From contig NZ_JQNA01000002.1 in assembly GCF_000745015.1 (NCBI RefSeq), positions 2,666,001 through 2,730,000 of the forward strand: 64,000 bases of DNA, in the 5' to 3' direction. The notes under the pieces are model-generated. The model did not search any database and was not told where the DNA came from. It saw nothing but the letters and a program-made list of their open reading frames with translations. Origin of the DNA: Burkholderia sp. 9120 (GTDB taxonomy: Bacteria > Pseudomonadota > Gammaproteobacteria > Burkholderiales > Burkholderiaceae). Every line of letters starts with the position of its first letter. Within the stretch, counting starts at the first letter, position 1. Of the stretch, positions 63,039 through 64,000 are shown piece by piece. The translations under genes were made by a program, and so were the position numbers.

Positions 63039-64000
63039 GTGGCAGAGGACAGCGACCTCGAAAAAACCGAATCAGCCACTCCCCGGCGCCTGCAGAAGGC
63101 GCGCGAGGAAGGGCAGATCGTGCGTTCGCGGGAGCTGTCGACGTTTGCGTTGCTGGCGGCGGGGTTCTTCGGCGTGTGGGGCATGTCCAGCAGCATCGGC
63201 GAGCATTTGGAGAGCATGCTGCGTACGGCCTTCACCTTCAATCACGCGACTGTCTTCGAGACCCGGCGCATGATGATCGGTGCCGGCGTGGCGGGTCGCG
63301 AAGGGCTTTACACGCTCCTGCCGGTGCTGGCTTTCACCGGCGCGGCCGCATTGCTCTCGCCGCTCGCACTGGGCGGCTGGCAGTTGTCTTCAAAGGGACT
63401 CGAGCCCAAGTTCAACCGGCTCAATCCGATTGAAGGGCTCGGCAAGATTTTTTCGATCAATGGCCCGGTCCAGCTCGGCATGTCGCTCGCGAAGACGCTG
63501 GTGGTGGGCATTATCGGCGGCACGGCGATCTGGAATCGCCGCGAAGAGATTCTCGCGCTGGCGACCCAGCCGTTGAATCTCGCGCTGGCCAACTCCGCGC
63601 ATCTGATCGCCGTGTGCTGCGGCATGACGGTGGCGGGCATGTTCGTGGTCGCCGCGATGGATGTGCCGTATCAGCTGTGGCAGTTCCACAAGAAACTGCG
63701 CATGACGAAGGAAGAAGTGAAGCGCGAGCACCGCGAAAGCGAAGGCGATCCACATGTGAAAGGCCGGATTCGTCAGCAGCAGCGCGCCATTGCCCGCCGT
63801 CGCATGATGACCAACGTGCCGAAGGCCGACGTGGTGGTGACCAACCCGACGCACTTCGCGGTCGCGCTGCAATACACCGACGGCGAGATGCGCGCGCCGA
63901 AGGTGGTCGCCAAGGGCGTCAACCTGGTGGCCGCGCGGATTCGCGAGATCGCCGCCGAAAACAACGTGCCGCTGCTGGAAGCGCCGCCGCTCGCGCGGGC
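63039..64000 (+). CDS. flhB: Flagellar export apparatus protein FlhB; 3' end cut by window edge
   Basis: 320 codons visible of ~380-400. GTG start at 63039 with CTGGAG upstream (VAEDSDLEKTESATPRRLQK). TM segments include STFALLAAGFFGVWG, LLPVLAFTGAAALLSPLA and VVGIIGGTAIW. The cytoplasmic domain reaches the self-cleavage motif DVVVTNPTHFAVAL (cleaves between N and P), which controls the switch from hook to filament substrates. It is the membrane gate protein of the flagellar type III secretion apparatus. Confidence 0.95.
   Translation, partial: MAEDSDLEKTESATPRRLQKAREEGQIVRSRELSTFALLAAGFFGVWGMSSSIGEHLESMLRTAFTFNHATVFETRRMMIGAGVAGREGLYTLLPVLAFTGAAALLSPLALGGWQLSSKGLEPKFNRLNPIEGLGKIFSINGPVQLGMSLAKTLVVGIIGGTAIWNRREEILALATQPLNLALANSAHLIAVCCGMTVAGMFVVAAMDVPYQLWQFHKKLRMTKEEVKREHRESEGDPHVKGRIRQQQRAIARRRMMTNVPKADVVVTNPTHFAVALQYTDGEMRAPKVVAKGVNLVAARIREIAAENNVPLLEAPPLAR

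Noticed and set aside
1..64000. CRISPR array
   Set aside because: No regularly spaced identical repeats were seen; the only short tandem array (41827-41915) has no spacers.

Overview
The window is GC-rich chromosomal DNA of a beta-proteobacterium, most likely Paraburkholderia or a close Burkholderia relative. The evidence is the tandem glycine riboswitch in front of gcvTHP, the flhDC-motAB-che-flhB order, the DUF2844/DUF3443 pair, an H-NS-type protein with an RGRPPKK motif, and flagellar sigma-28 promoters. The genus call is inference from gene order and protein style; no search was run.

Layout. 1-10500 is core genome: the glycine cleavage operon (gcvT-gcvH-gcvP, minus strand, riboswitch-controlled, gcvP cut by the window edge), a small lipoprotein, a Gfo/Idh/MocA oxidoreductase, the Rep helicase, an NTF2-like protein and a membrane-anchored dihaem cytochrome c. 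A tRNA-Arg(CCG) gene at 10506-10581 is the attachment site of a genomic island that runs to an imperfect copy of the tRNA 3' end at 24961-25005. A second, truncated copy of the same type of integrase just beyond that repeat shows that islands were stacked here.

Island cargo (10.6-25.0 kb), in order: a tyrosine recombinase next to the tRNA; a fossil of a second recombinase; a type VI secretion module transcribed leftwards (vgrG, a peptidoglycan-degrading effector, a secreted candidate immunity protein), whose effector is split and partly deleted by an IS21-family element; a DUF2235 (Tle-like) hydrolase; a frameshifted istB remnant; and a microcin-like cassette. That cassette has a two-TM candidate immunity protein overlapping a double-glycine-leader peptide gene, followed by a HlyD/CvaA-type adaptor that has lost its C-terminus. 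No peptidase-containing ABC transporter is present. The island is richer in A+T than the core, most clearly at 23.2-24.6 kb.

25.5-38 kb returns to core-like genes. It has a HAD-type lipoprotein phosphatase and then a six-gene minus-strand operon (SPINDLY/O-GlcNAc-transferase-like protein, two PLP sugar aminotransferase-fold proteins, WbqC, an ATP-grasp-HAD fusion, a TylF-type methyltransferase). The operon sits directly beside fliT, fliD and fliC and is best read as a flagellin glycosylation locus. fliC has a clear sigma-28 promoter.

38-47 kb holds housekeeping and small-molecule genes: aldo/keto reductase, rpsU, 3-methyladenine glycosylase, BadF-type kinase, Cof-type HAD phosphatase, histidine phosphatase, aqpZ, H-NS-like and GT4. 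47.5-64 kb is the motility and chemotaxis region: flhDC (master regulator), motAB with a sigma-28 promoter, cheY-like, cheA, cheW, an MCP ending in a CheR-docking pentapeptide, cheR, cheD, cheB, cheY, cheZ, then DUF2844 and DUF3443 envelope proteins and flhB, which runs off the right edge.

All calls come from reading the sequence and from knowledge of the families. Domain names not backed by obvious motifs carry lower confidence.
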